From contig CAWCPX010000007.1 in NCBI GenBank assembly GCA_963797605.1, forward strand, positions 119,515-183,514: a stretch of 64,000 bases of DNA, in the 5' to 3' direction. Both the position numbers and the translations under genes were made by a program. Positions 1 to 9,282 of this stretch are shown here, piece by piece. Within the stretch, counting starts at the first letter, position 1, and each line of letters begins with the position of its first letter. The DNA is from DASQPR01 sp963797605. Its GTDB lineage: Bacteria > Actinomycetota > Actinomycetes > Mycobacteriales > Micromonosporaceae. The notes under the pieces were generated by a model. It did not search any database and had not been told where the DNA came from. It worked only from the letters and a program-made list of their open reading frames with translations.

Positions 1-907
1 ACGCTGACGCGTGCCGCAGCGCGTTGTGCAGCGCTTCCTCGGCGATCCGCAGCACCGCTTCCTCGGTGCGATGCGGGAGCACCACGCAGTCGTCGGCGGT
101 GAAGCGTACCGACGCCGAATGCACCCGATCGAGCAGCGCAACCCGGTCGCGGAGCGTTTCGATCAAGCCGTAGTGTGACAGCTCCCGCGGGCGCAACTCC
201 GCCACGATCTGCCGGAGTTCGTCGGCCGCCTCGCCCGCGAGCGCCGCGACCGTGTCGAGTTCGGCCGCGGCCCGGTCGGGGTCACGCCGCATCAGCGTGG
301 CCGCGGCCTGAGCGGTGAGCCGAAGGCTGAAGAGCGTCTGCGCGACCGCGTCGTGGAGTTCCCGGGCGATGCGCTGCCGTTCCTGGACCAGTGTCAGCTC
401 TCGACCTTGCTCGAAGAGCCGGGCGTTGGTGAGCGCGATGGCGGCATGCGCGGCGAGCACCCGGAGCAGCCGTTCGTCGTCGTCGGTGAAGCCGTCACGG
501 CCGCGCGGGTTGGCGAGGTAGATGGCACCCAGGATCTCGTCGCCGTCGAGGATCGGCATGCCGAGGAACGCGCGCAGCACCGGATGCGCGGCCGGCCACC
601 AGCCAAATCTCGGGTCGGCTCGCAGGTCGGCAAGCCGCTGTGGCACCGGATCGGAAAGCATCACGCCGAGCATGCCGTGCTGGCGGGGCAGCGGCCCGAT
701 CGCGGCCCATTCGCGTTCGCTGACGCCGTCGACCACGAATTCGGCGAAGCCGCCCTGGTCGTCGGGCACCCCGAGCGCGGCGTAGTCGACGGCCAGCAGC
801 TCGCGCGCGCTCTCGACGATCGTCTGGAGCACGTCACGGACGGACCGGTGCCCGGCGACGGCCAGCACGGCGGCGCTGAGCTGTTCCAGGTTCCGGCGTG
901 AGTCCAC
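1..907 (-). CDS. GAF-domain sensor histidine kinase, NarL/DesK type (C-terminus cut by window edge)
   Basis: Reads as 302 codons from a GTG at 907 without a frame break; an in-frame TGA lies just upstream of that GTG. Residues about 15-155 look like a GAF sensor domain, ending in a segment that reads LGAIYLANPRGRDGFTDDDE. A HisKA_3 dimerisation/phosphoacceptor helix follows with the ELHDAVAQTLFSL motif and the expected phospho-acceptor His near residue 185. The last residues seen, EEALHNALRH, are the N-box of the HATPase_c domain, so most of the ATP-binding domain lies beyond the window. No transmembrane segment is seen in the visible part, suggesting a cytosolic two-component sensor; its response regulator would be expected just outside the window. 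Confidence 0.9.
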   Translation of the reverse strand, partial: MDSRRNLEQLSAAVLAVAGHRSVRDVLQTIVESARELLAVDYAALGVPDDQGGFAEFVVDGVSEREWAAIGPLPRQHGMLGVMLSDPVPQRLADLRADPRFGWWPAAHPVLRAFLGMPILDGDEILGAIYLANPRGRDGFTDDDERLLRVLAAHAAIALTNARLFEQGRELTLVQERQRIARELHDAVAQTLFSLRLTAQAAATLMRRDPDRAAAELDTVAALAGEAADELRQIVAELRPRELSHYGLIETLRDRVALLDRVHSASVRFTADDCVVLPHRTEEAVLRIAEEALHNALRHASA

Positions 908-1028
908 GCGTCAACGCTACCGACTGCGGCGGCGCGGCGGATGCGGCGCGGGGCCTAGGTCCAAGGTCCTAGACGGGGCCGGGCTGCGGCCCGATTCGGA
1001 CAATCGCTCACCGCCATAGCGTCGAAGC

Positions 1029-2135
1029 ATGCCTAACGCCATCATCACCGGAGCATCGCGAGGCATCGGGTATGCCCTCGCCGAGCAGCTGGCCGACGCC
1101 GGCTGGAACCTCATCATCGACGGCCGGGACGCGGCCTCCCTGCACGCGGCCGCGGACCGCCTTCGCGTCGCCGGGTCGGCCGCGTGCCGGGCCGAGCCGG
1201 TCGGCGCCGGCGACCGGGTCACGGTCGAGCCGATCGTCGGCGACATCACCGATCCTGCCCACCGCGACGCCCTGATCCGGGCGGCAGCGGCCCGGGGGCG
1301 GCTCGATCTCCTGATCAACAACGCCGGCATGCTCGGTCCGAGCCCGCTGCCGGCGACGGCCGCGCTCGACGTGGCCGCGTTACGCGAGATCGTCGAGGTC
1401 AACGTGATCGCCCCGCTCGCGCTGACGCAACTCGCCCTGCCGCTGCTGCGGTCCGCGCACGGCATCGTCATCGACCTGACCTCGGACGCGGCCGTCGAGG
1501 CCTACCCGGGCTGGGGCGGCTACGGTGCCTCGAAAGCCGCCACCGAACAGCTCCGCAACGTGCTCGCCGCCGAGGAACCCGACGTCACCGTGTGGCGGGT
1601 CGATCCGGGCGACGTGCGCACCGACATGCACCAGCTCGCGTTTCCGGGCGAGGACATCAGCGATCGGGCGTTGCCGGCCGAGGTCGCGCCGGGCTTGATG
1701 CGGCTGCTCGCCACGCGGCCGCCGTCGGGCCGGCACCGGCTCGCGGCACCTGCCGAGGCCGGAACCGCGACCGAGACCACGAGCCCGGCGAAGCTCTGGC
1801 TGACCCTGGAGGTCGACGAGTTCGGCCCGTCCGCGACCTTCTACCGCGACGTGCTCGGGCTCGCCGAGGTCGACGGCTGGTCGATCGACGACGAGCGGGG
1901 CGCCGTGTTCGCGATCGGTGACGCCCGGATCGAGGTCGAACACCCCGTAGCGACCGCTAGATCCGGGTCCCGAGCCGCCATCGAATACGCGGATCTCGAC
2001 GCACTGACCGCGGCCCACAAGCGGGTTTCCGAGCGCGCCGAGCCCTCGCCGGTGCTGCGACACCATCGCGGCCACTCCGGTTTCACCGTGGTCGATCCGA
2101 ACGGTACCGAGATCTACGTGTGGAGCGAGAAATGA
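1029..2135 (+). CDS. SDR-family oxidoreductase fused to a C-terminal VOC domain
   Basis: Intact 368-residue protein. Residues 1-240 form a short-chain dehydrogenase: TGASRGIG nucleotide-binding motif at about 7-14, NNAG near 97, and YGASK catalytic Tyr/Lys near 165. Residues about 255-368 form a separate domain starting LWLTLEVDEFGPSATFYRD, which has the typical pattern of glyoxalase/bleomycin-resistance (VOC) domains (FYRDVLGL, then a final NGTEIYVW strand). The linker is short and Ala/Thr-rich. The stop overlaps the queA start (ATGA), so the two genes are translationally coupled. The substrate is unknown. The VOC half may bind or sequester a small molecule rather than catalyse. Confidence 0.85.
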   Translation: MPNAIITGASRGIGYALAEQLADAGWNLIIDGRDAASLHAAADRLRVAGSAACRAEPVGAGDRVTVEPIVGDITDPAHRDALIRAAAARGRLDLLINNAGMLGPSPLPATAALDVAALREIVEVNVIAPLALTQLALPLLRSAHGIVIDLTSDAAVEAYPGWGGYGASKAATEQLRNVLAAEEPDVTVWRVDPGDVRTDMHQLAFPGEDISDRALPAEVAPGLMRLLATRPPSGRHRLAAPAEAGTATETTSPAKLWLTLEVDEFGPSATFYRDVLGLAEVDGWSIDDERGAVFAIGDARIEVEHPVATARSGSRAAIEYADLDALTAAHKRVSERAEPSPVLRHHRGHSGFTVVDPNGTEIYVWSEK

Positions 2136-3160
2136 TCGCCTCCGCGTACGATTTCGAGCTGCCGCCGCAACTGGAGGCGCGCGAACCGGCGGAGGCCCGG
2201 GGGATCGCCCGCGATCAGGTGCGCATGCTGGTCAGCCGGCTCGACACGGGCGAGCTGAGCCACCACCGGTTCGCCGATCTGCCGGAAATCCTGCACGCGG
2301 GCGACGTCCTCGTGGTGAACACGTCCGGCACGATGCCGGCCGCGCTCGACGGTCGAGGGCGGGAAGCTGGCCGTACACGTGTCGACGGAACTCCCCGACG
2401 GTGGCTGGGTCATCGAGTTGCGGCAGTCGGCCGGAAAGGCCACCGAACCGTTTCCGGGCGGCTCGGCGGGCGGCCGCCTTCGGGTGACCGGTGGTGCGCA
2501 GGTGACGCTGCGGGAGCCGTACACGCGAGGGCGGTTGTGGGTTGCCGATTTTGACGTTGCCGACCTGCCGGCCTACCTGATGATGTTCGGTCGCCCGATC
2601 CGTTACTCCTATGTGGAGCGCGAGTGGCCGCTGGCGACCTACCGCAGCGTCTTCGCCACGACGCCGGGCAGCGCAGAGATGCCGAGCGCGAGCCGCCCGT
2701 TCACCGAGTCGCTGGTGACACGGTTGGCGAGCCGGGGCGTCGTGTTCGCGCCGATCATGCTGCACACCGGCGTCGCGTCGCCCGAGGCGCACGAGCGGCC
2801 CTACCCGGAGCGGTTCGACGTGCCGGCCGAGACCGCCCGCATCGTCAACGAGGCACGGCGGCCGGCCGGCGCGTGATCGGTGTCGGCACCACCGCGGTGC
2901 GCGCCATCGAGACCGCCGTCGACGAGCAGGGTCAGGTGCACGCCGCGAGCGGCTGGACTTCAAAGATCATCACGAGCATGTCCGGGGTACGGGTAACCGA
3001 CGGCCTCGTGACCGGATTCCACGAACCCCGGGCCTCGCATCTCGACATGCTGCGCGGCATCGTCGGCGAGCAGTTGCTGGCCGACTCCTACGCCGAGGCG
3101 CTGCGTTGCGGCTATCTATGGCACGAGTTCGGCGACATCAACCTGCTGCTGCGGCGTTGA
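2132..3160 (+). CDS. queA: S-adenosylmethionine:tRNA ribosyltransferase-isomerase (frame broken twice)
   Basis: QueA transfers the ribosyl moiety of SAM to preQ1-modified tRNA during queuosine synthesis. The N-terminal part has RLDTGELSHHRFADLPE and the LVVNTSGTMPAAL segment typical of the family. The middle (VHVSTELPDGGWVIELRQ, then YTRGRLWVADFDV) is read in a second frame from about 2350. The C-terminal part (GVGTTAVRAIETA, then DINLLLRR) returns to the first frame from about 2870. Two compensating single-base indels, both in G/C-rich runs, explain this, giving a normal length of about 342 residues. The ATG at 2132 overlaps the preceding stop. The 3' end runs about 23 nt into the convergent ptsI. 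Confidence 0.85.
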
Positions 3161-4804
3161 GCGCGCCCACGCGGGCCCGGGCTTCGGCCGCCGATCGTGC
3201 CGTCACGGCGCGCGCGGCGGCCGCCTGGCATTCCGCGACCGTGACCTCGGCCAGACTCGCCCGCACGTCGGCGAGCGCGGGCGGTGCCATCGACAGGCTG
3301 GTGACGCCCAGACCGACCAGCACCCGGGCCAGCATCGGATCCGCCGCCGCCTCGCCGCACACGCCCACCGGCCGGCCCGCCGCTCGACCGGCCCGACCGA
3401 TCACCTCGATCAGGCGCAGCAGCCCCGGATGCCACGGGTCCTGCAGCGAGGCGAGGCCCCCGATCTGGCGGTCGACGGCGAGCGCGTACTGGGCGAGGTC
3501 GTTCGTGCCGATGCTCGCGAACGCGGCGACCTCGAAGATCTGGTCGGCCAGCATCGCCGCCGACGGCACCTCGACCATCACGCCGGCCGTGGCGAGTCCG
3601 TGCGCCGCCGCCTCGGCGAGGAACCACTCGGTCTCCGGGGCGTCGGCCACCATCGGCGCCATCACCCAGACGTCCGCGCTCGGTGTCACGGGCCGCGGTC
3701 GCGATCGATGCCAGTTGGGTCCGCAGCACCTCCGGCTGCCGCCGCAACGCCCGCAGACCGCGTACCCCCAGAGCGGGGTTGATCTCCGGGTCTTGCGCCA
3801 GGAACCGCAACGGCTTGTCGGCGCCGGCATCGAGCACGCGCACGACGACCCGGCCGCCCGGAAACGCGGCGAACACATCGCGGTAGGCGGCGACCTGACT
3901 GGCCTCGCTCGGAGCCGTGGCATCGTCGAGAAATAGCAGCTCGGTCCGGTAGAGGCCGACGCCTTCGGCACCCGCCGCGACCGCCGCCGGCACATCGGCC
4001 GGGCTGCCGACGTTGGCGAGGAGCGCGATCGCGACGCCGTCGGCGGTGCGGCCGGGCCCGGTCGGAGCAGTGGCCGCGGTCGCGTCGCTCTTCGGCAACT
4101 CGGACGCGGCCGGATTGACGATCACGCGGGACGCGCCCGGATCGACGAGCACTGTCGGTGCCGTCGTCGAGATCGGTGACGCCCGCGCAACCGACGACGG
4201 CCGGAATGCCGCGCGATCGGGCCAGCACCGCGGTGTGACTCGTCGGCCCGCCGTCCGCCGTCACGAGCGCGAGCACCGTGGTCAGGTCCAGGCCGGCCGT
4301 GTCCGCCGGCGCGAGGTCGCGGGCGACGAGCACGAACGGGTGGCCGGGATCGGGCACGCCCGGCACCGGTACGCCGAGGCAGGCCGCGACTGCTCGTTGC
4401 CGCACGTCGTCGAGGTCGGCGACGCGTTCGGCGAGGTACGGGCCGGCCGCGGCGAGGGCCTCCCGGAACCCGGCGAACGCCTCGAACACCGCCCGAGCCG
4501 CCGAAAGTCCCCGTGTCACGCCGGCCGCGATCATGTCGTCGAGCGCCGGGTCCTCGGCCATCAGCGCCTGCGCGTCGAGCACGTCGGCGGCCTCGCCACC
4601 GGCCGCGGCGCCGCGTGCCCGCAGCGTCTCGGCCACCCCGGTCAGCGCGGCGCGGGCGCGGCCGAGCGCGACGTCGGCCGGTTCGGTGCCGGGCGCGGTC
4701 GAGGGTTCCGGCAGCGGCGGCGCCATCCGGACGACCGGGCCGGCGACGGCGTGCCGTCCGATGCCGATGCCCGCCAACTCTCGGCGGGCATCCTCAGGCG
4801 GCAT
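3138..4804 (-). CDS. ptsI: PTS enzyme I, phosphoenolpyruvate-protein phosphotransferase (frame broken twice)
   Basis: Enzyme I takes phosphate from PEP and passes it to HPr. The N-terminal part reads through GGPTSHTAVLARSRGIPAVVG around residue 195-215, containing the phospho-accepting His. The PEP-binding barrel follows in two other frames: GVGLYRTELLFLD then VRVLDAGADKPLRFL, and finally WVMAPMVADAPET, FASIGTNDLAQYALAVDR and GVCGEAAADP. Frame changes lie near 4152 and 3690. Corrected length is about 555 residues, normal for EI. The ATG at 4804 overlaps the ptsH stop by 11 nt, so it is the last gene of a B-A-HPr-EI operon. Confidence 0.9.
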
Positions 4805-5067
4805 CGGCGGCCTCGCCGTCGAGCATGGCCGCGAGCCGGTCGAGCGCGTCGTCGGCGCCGTCGCCGTCGGCGGAGATCACCACCTCGTCGCCCTGCCGCA
4901 CGTCGAGAGCGAGCACCGCGAGGATGCTGCGGCCATCGGCGTCGGCGCCGCCGGACTTGGCGATGCGGACCGGCACACCCGACGCGGCTGCCGCCTTGAC
5001 GAACAGCGCGGCCGGCCGGGCGTGCAAGCCGTCGGGGCTCGTCGACCGAGACGCGACGTTCTGCCAT
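4794..5067 (-). CDS. ptsH: Phosphocarrier protein HPr (one frameshift near the start)
   Basis: HPr is the small phosphocarrier between EI and EIIA. GLHARPAALFVKAAA holds the His that is phosphorylated by EI. The best start is the ATG at 5067 (MAERRVSV), preceded by GAGGAG; this frame changes to the HPr frame near 5040 by a one-base indel. Corrected length is about 90 residues, as usual. I see no clear Ser46-type regulatory motif (the corresponding segment is GADADGRSILAVLAL, where the Ser lies at about the right place), so HPr-kinase control cannot be judged from sequence alone. It overlaps ptsI and follows crr by about 100 nt. Confidence 0.85.
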
Positions 5068-5165
5068 GGGGAACTCCTCAATGTTGCGGCGAATGCCGCG
5101 TATAGCGGTGCCGGTGTTGTTTCTGACGACGCAGCGCTGCTGGTCGGGTGTCGCGGACGGGGTGC

Positions 5166-5611
5166 TTAGGGCCAGGTGAAGATCGAGCGCGCCGGCGAGC
5201 ACCGGACCCGTCACGGTGCCGCGCACCTCGGATGCTTCGAGCGCGACGACCGGGCAGATCGCGGACAGACCACGGCTCGCGACGGCGACCGGATCCCACC
5301 GCACGACCGGGTCGCCGACGGCGACCGCCGTGCCCTCGTCGGCCAGCACCGTGAAACCGTCGCCGCCCAGCGAGACGGTGTCGATGCCGAGGTGGACGAG
5401 CACCGCCCGGCCGTCGGCGGCGACCACCACGAACGCGTGCGGCTTCACCTTCAGCAGCACGCCGTCGATCGGCGCCGTGACCACGTGCGCGGCCGGGTCG
5501 GGTTCGATGGCGATGCCCGGGCCCGACGATCGCCTCCGCGAACACCGGGTCGGGCACCTCGGACAGGGGCACCGCCACGCCCGCGAGCGGGGCAACGACC
5601 TGAAGCTCCAC
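5166..5611 (-). CDS. crr: PTS glucose-type EIIA component (frame broken twice)
   Basis: The start GTG at 5611 overlaps the EIIB stop by one base (TAGTG). The first 25 residues (VELQVVAPLAGVAVPLSEV) are followed by an extra G near 5518, after which the protein reads GIAIEPDP, then GVLLKVKPHAFVV and VLVHLGIDTVSLGGDGFTVL, where HLGIDT carries the phosphorylated His. A second shift near 5190 restores the family C-terminus IFTWP and a TAA at 5166-5168. Without the second correction the frame would run on into ptsH, which I regard as artefact. Corrected length is about 148 residues, normal for the glucose/GlcNAc EIIA family. Confidence 0.85.
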
Positions 5612-5844
5612 TAGAGAATGTCCTCGATGTCGCTGGCCAGCGTGTCCGCCTCGGGGCCGACGATCACCTGCACGATGTTGCCGGAACGGATCACGCCGTG
5701 CGCGCCGGCCGCCTTCAGGGCCACCTCATTGACGAGCGAGCCGTTGGTGACCTCGGTGCGCAGCCGAGTGATGCACGGCTCGATCTCAATGATGTTGTCG
5801 GCACCGCCCAGACCTGCGACGATGCGCTCCGCTTTGGTGGCCAT
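5611..5844 (-). CDS. PTS glucose/N-acetylglucosamine EIIB component
   Basis: Intact 77-residue protein with the conserved phospho-cysteine in IEPCITRLRTEV (Cys near residue 24), followed by the standard GVIRSGNIVQVIVGPEAD segment. This is a stand-alone EIIB, as in Streptomyces GlcNAc systems where EIIB and EIIC are separate genes (NagF and NagE2). It is the first gene of the minus-strand EIIB-EIIA-HPr-EI operon and is transcribed away from the GntR regulator and EIIC. The operator-like GGTCTAG sequences lie 60-90 nt upstream of its start, which suggests control by the divergent regulator. Confidence 0.9.
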   Translation of the reverse strand: MATKAERIVAGLGGADNIIEIEPCITRLRTEVTNGSLVNEVALKAAGAHGVIRSGNIVQVIVGPEADTLASDIEDIL

Positions 5845-5906
5845 GTTTCTCCTACTCGGGGGCTTTTCGAGGATGGATCAGTAAGGGTTGACAACAGTAG
5901 ACACCA

Positions 5907-5932
5907 TCTGGTCTAGTCCGGTCTAGACGTGA
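5907..5932. promoter_or_regulatory. Two overlapping dre-like (DasR-type) operator sites
   Basis: The 26-bp stretch contains CTGGTCTAGTCCGG immediately followed by and overlapping TCCGGTCTAGACGT. Both carry the GGTCTAG core of the DasR-responsive element known from Streptomyces (consensus ACTGGTCTAGACCACT). They sit between the divergent EIIB operon and the GntR-regulator gene, so one bound repressor could control both the PTS energy-coupling operon and the regulator/EIIC unit. The match is by eye to a published consensus; binding is inferred. Confidence 0.7.
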
Positions 5933-5988
5933 TGGCCATCACGATTTCACCAAAATATTCAGTGAACGAAACCTGCGAAGAGAGCCGG

Positions 5989-6745
5989 ATGACGCTTGAC
6001 CAACACGGCCCGGTCCCGAAACACCAGCAGCTTCGCGAGATCCTGCTGGACCTGATCGAGGGATCGACCACCGAAGCCCCGATCCCGAGCGAACGCGACC
6101 TCGCCGCCCGATACGGCGTCGCGCGTATGACCGTGCGCCAGGCGGTCGAGTCGCTCGTGGCCGAGGGCAGGTTGTTCAAGGTTGGCGGCAAGGGCACGTT
6201 CGTGGCCCGTCCCAAGGTCGACCTGCAGGCGCGGCTCACCTCCTTCGGCGAGGAGATGACCCGTCGCGGCATGGTGCCCGAGTTCGACCGTGCTCACGTT
6301 CGGCCGGGTCGCAGCGACCCTGCAACTCGCGCGCGAGCTCGGCACCGAGCCGGGCAGTCCGCTGGTCTATCTCAAACGTCTCCGTCTGGCCGACGGCACT
6401 CCGATGGCGGTCGAGCGGTCCTGGCTGCCCGAGCGGCTGGTGCCCGGCCTGGCGGACGAACCGGCTCCCGACTCGATTTACGCGACTCTCAGCCTCACGT
6501 ACGGTCTGCTGCCCGATTGGGGCGAAGACGTGATCGAGGCCGTGGTCGCCGATTCCGAGGTGGGCACGGCACTTCAGGTGAAGGCGGGCAGCCCGGTGTT
6601 GCGCATCGAGCGCCACTCGTACGCGGGCGAGCTCGTCGTCGCGTTTTCCGTATCGATCTATCGAGCCGATCGCTACCAGCTCTGGGTGCCGTTGGCCCGA
6701 CCGTTACCCCCGATAACGAACCCCCATAACCCCAACCCCCATTAA
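5989..6745 (+). CDS. GntR/HutC-family transcriptional regulator, DasR-like (one frameshift)
   Basis: An N-terminal winged helix (IPSERDLAARYGVARMTVRQAVESLV, about residues 35-60 of the protein) ends in the family signature GRLFKVGGKGTFVA. The UTRA effector domain follows after an extra C near 6288: LVYLKRLRLADGTPMAVE, then SPVLRIERHSY and VSIYRADRYQLWV. This matches DasR, the GlcN6P-responsive repressor of GlcNAc uptake genes. I prefer the ATG at 5989 because the upstream in-frame GTG/ATG (5929-5934) falls inside the operator. It lies directly upstream of the EIIC gene and is probably autoregulated through the dre-like sites. Confidence 0.85.
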
Positions 6746-6777
6746 GTAAGTCTCCGCACCCCCTTTGGAGGACTCAC

Positions 6778-8190
6778 ATGACCGCAGAAGCGGTTGCCGG
6801 CGCACCCAGCGCCGGACGCGGAAGCGCCACCTTTGGCGTTCTGCAACGCATCGGGCGCAGCCTGATGATGCCGATCGCCGTCTTGCCGGTCGCCGGCCTG
6901 CTGCTGCGTTTCGGGCAGGGCGACGTCGCGAAGTGGCTCGGCGCCTCACCGACGAACATCGTGTCGCAGGTGCTCGCGAACGCCGGTAACGCGATCTTCA
7001 GCAACCTGTCGATCCTGTTCGCCATCGGTGTCGCGATCGGCTTCGCGCGCCGGTCCGACGGCATGACCGCGCTGTCGGCCGTCGTCGGTTACCTCATCTT
7101 CAACAACGTCTACACGACGATCGCGAGCCAGAAGAGCCTGGAGGTCGCGGGCGCGCCGGTGCCCATGGGCGTGCTCGACGGCATCATCGTCGGTATCACG
7201 GCGGCGCTGCTCTACCAGCGCTTCTACCGCATCAAGCTGCCCGGATTACCTGGCGTTCTTCGGCGGTCGGCGGTTCGTGCCGATCGTGACCGGTCTGGCG
7301 ACCACGGTCCTCGGCGTGATCTTCGGTCTGATCTGGCCGTACATCGGCCGTGGCTTCAACCACCTCGGCAACTGGATCGTCGACAACCAGACGATCGGCG
7401 CCGGCGTCTACGGCGTGGTCAACCGGCTGCTCCTGCCGATCGGTCTGCACCACCTCCCGAACACGCTGCTGTGGTTCCAGTTCGGCACCTACAAGGCAAC
7501 GCGCACGGCGACCTCAACCGGTTCTTCGCCGGTGACCCGCACGCCGGTGGCTTCATGACCGGCTACTTCCCGATCATGATGTTCGCGCTCCCGGCCGCGT
7601 GCCTCGCGATGATCCACACGGCTCGTCCGGACCGTCGCAAGGCCGTCGCCGGCATCCTCGGCGCCGCCGCGCTGACGTCGTTCCTGACCGGTGTCACGGA
7701 GCCGATCGAGTTCGCGTTCGTGTTCGTCGCGCCGTCGCTGTTCGCGGTGCACGCGGTGCTGACCGGCACGGCGATGATGCTGACGAACGCGCTGCACATC
7801 CGGGAGGGCTTCACCTTCTCCGGTGGCTTCACCGACTGGGCGCTCAACTTCCTCGGTAACGACGCCGAGAAGCCGTGGCTGATCATCCCGGTCGGTCTCG
7901 TGTACGCGGTGATCTACTACGTCGTCTTCCGCTTCATGATCGTGAAGTTCAACCTGAAGACGCCGGGCCGTGAACCCGAGGGCGACGACGGCAGCAACTC
8001 GATGCTCGCGTTGATCATCGACCAGCCGATGGGCCGTGACCCGGGCCGCCGGGCCGTCACCGAGGAGCCGGTCGGCACCTCGCCGGAGCCGTCACCCGCG
8101 GTCGAAGCCGAGCCGGCCCTGGTGCCGGAGCAGCGATCCGCAGGCGACGACGTCGCCGCCGATGATGAGGGCGCGAAGACCTCGGAGTGA
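6778..8190 (+). CDS. PTS N-acetylglucosamine EIIC permease, NagE2-like (two compensating frameshifts)
   Basis: Membrane permease of the PTS. LMMPIAVLPVAGLLLRFG near residue 30 is the family opening; many hydrophobic helices follow. An extra G near 7242 (CCCGGATTAC) and a missing G near 7495 (AAGGCAAC) put the central segment, DYLAFFGGRRFVPIVTG to HHLPNTLLWFQFGTYK, in another frame. The C-terminal half (LTGVTEPIEFAFVFVAP, HIREGFTFSGGFTDW) carries the sugar-site GVTEPIE motif. About 50 Glu/Pro/Ala-rich residues form a hydrophilic tail. A strong Shine-Dalgarno (GGAGG) precedes the ATG. The specificity for GlcNAc is inferred from the DasR-like neighbour and similarity to NagE2. Confidence 0.85.
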   Translation: MTAEAVAGAPSAGRGSATFGVLQRIGRSLMMPIAVLPVAGLLLRFGQGDVAKWLGASPTNIVSQVLANAGNAIFSNLSILFAIGVAIGFARRSDGMTALSAVVGYLIFNNVYTTIASQKSLEVAGAPVPMGVLDGIIVGITAALLYQRFYRIKLPGLPGVLRRSAVRADRDRSGDHGPRRDLRSDLAVHRPWLQPPRQLDRRQPDDRRRRLRRGQPAAPADRSAPPPEHAAVVPVRHLQGNAHGDLNRFFAGDPHAGGFMTGYFPIMMFALPAACLAMIHTARPDRRKAVAGILGAAALTSFLTGVTEPIEFAFVFVAPSLFAVHAVLTGTAMMLTNALHIREGFTFSGGFTDWALNFLGNDAEKPWLIIPVGLVYAVIYYVVFRFMIVKFNLKTPGREPEGDDGSNSMLALIIDQPMGRDPGRRAVTEEPVGTSPEPSPAVEAEPALVPEQRSAGDDVAADDEGAKTSE

Positions 8191-8238
8191 TGATCTGATC
8201 CCACCAACCGACACGGTTTGACCGTGACCGCAGTGCCA

Positions 8239-8282
8239 GGCTCGGCAGCTCTCGCCCTCGACAAGTGAGGAGCTGCCGGGCC
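8239..8282 (+). terminator. Stem-loop after the EIIC gene, probable terminator
   Basis: Thirteen-base arms GGCTCGGCAGCTC (8239-8251) and GAGCTGCCGGGCC (8270-8282) pair with one mismatch around an 18-nt loop. No U-tract follows, as is common in high-GC actinobacteria. Position about 50 nt after the EIIC stop supports a terminator role. Confidence 0.6.
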
Positions 8283-8390
8283 TGCTCTGTGATAGGCCTT
8301 CGGCGCGCTTCAAGCGTACGTGCGCGGCGCATCCACGCCGGCGCGACGGAGGCGATGAGGAAGCGCGGCGGGCAGGATAGGCTGTGAGGC

Positions 8391-8870
8391 GTGCTCACCA
8401 TCGACCGCGAGATTGTTGACGCGATCCTGGCGCACGCCCGCCGTGATCACCCGGAAGAGGCGTGCGGCGTGATCGCCGGGCCCGTCGGGTCCGACAAGCC
8501 GCTGCGGCACATCCCGATGGACAATGCCGAGCGATCCATGACGTTCTACCGGTTCGACGCGATGGAACAGTTGCGGGTCTGGCGCGAGATGGACGATAAC
8601 GACGAGGAACCGGTCGTCATCTACCACTCGCACACCGCGACCGAGGCTTATCCCTCCCGCACCGACATCTCGTTCGCGGGCGAGCCCGGCGCGCATTATG
8701 TGCTGGTCTCGACACGGGAGCCCGACGTCGACGAGGTGCGGTCGTTCCGCATCGTGGACGGTGTCGTCACCGAAGAGCCGGTCCGGATCGTTGATGCCAG
8801 TGTGAACGCCGTGACGACATACATGTTTGGGCAGACGGAAGCCTCCGTCGACTACGAGTGTTACCAGTAG
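8391..8870 (+). CDS. mec: Mec-type JAMM/MPN+ metalloprotease acting on CysO-cysteine
   Basis: Intact 159-residue JAMM domain protein. EEACG supplies the upstream Glu and HSHTATEAYPSRTD is the H-x-H...S..D zinc-binding signature. In M. tuberculosis the orthologue (Rv1334) releases cysteine from the CysO-cysteine adduct. Here too it is followed by cysO (62 nt) and cysM. The GTG start at 8391 gives the usual N-terminus LTIDREIVDAILAHARRDHP. It is the first gene of a small cysteine-biosynthesis operon that is independent of O-acetylserine sulfhydrylase with free sulfide. Confidence 0.9.
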   Translation: MLTIDREIVDAILAHARRDHPEEACGVIAGPVGSDKPLRHIPMDNAERSMTFYRFDAMEQLRVWREMDDNDEEPVVIYHSHTATEAYPSRTDISFAGEPGAHYVLVSTREPDVDEVRSFRIVDGVVTEEPVRIVDASVNAVTTYMFGQTEASVDYECYQ

Positions 8871-8931
8871 TCGACCGCCGCATTCGCTTTCCCATCCGTT
8901 GTTCCCAAACGTTCGAGGAGTTCACGAAATC

Positions 8932-9282
8932 ATGGCTATCGATGTGCGCATTCCCACCATCCTGCGTACCTACACCGGCGGCGAGAAGGCCGTCGAAGGC
9001 TCCGGCGACACGATCGGCGCGCTGCTGGTCGACCTCGACGCGCGCCACCCGGGCCTTCGTGACCGGCTGATCAAAGACGGCGCGCTGCACCGCTTCGTCA
9101 ACGTCTACGTCAACGACGAAGACGTGCGGTTCCTCGGCTCGCTCGACGCCCCGCTGAAAGACGGCGACAACGTGACGATCCTGCCGGCCGTCGCCGGTGG
9201 CGCGTTCGCGTTCGCCGCCATCGCCGCGATCAATGGCAAGCCGGTCGACCTCCGGCCGGATGCCCTCGCTGCGGGTCTAGTC
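8932..9282 (+). CDS. cysO: CysO-type ubiquitin-like sulfur carrier protein (no stop after the GG motif)
   Basis: Beta-grasp MoaD/ThiS-like sulfur carrier. The sequence reads VRIPTILRTYTGGEKAVEG, then RFVNVYVNDEDVRF and ends its conserved part at VTILPAVAGG (GG codons at 9196-9201). In the M. tuberculosis pathway CysO is thiocarboxylated at its terminal glycine and donates sulfur to the CysM-bound intermediate. Here the frame stays open past the GG for 27 more residues and runs directly into the GTG of cysM in the same frame. An unseen indel, a processed tail, or a true CysO-CysM fusion are all possible. A TAG exists in another frame at 9278-9280, just before cysM. Confidence 0.8.

Noticed and set aside
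4794..5611. One open frame reading EIIA and HPr as a single fusion protein
   Set aside because: The natural EIIA C-terminus IFTWP with a stop exists in the neighbouring frame (5166-5168), and HPr has its own ribosome-binding site and start. The joined frame results from indels.
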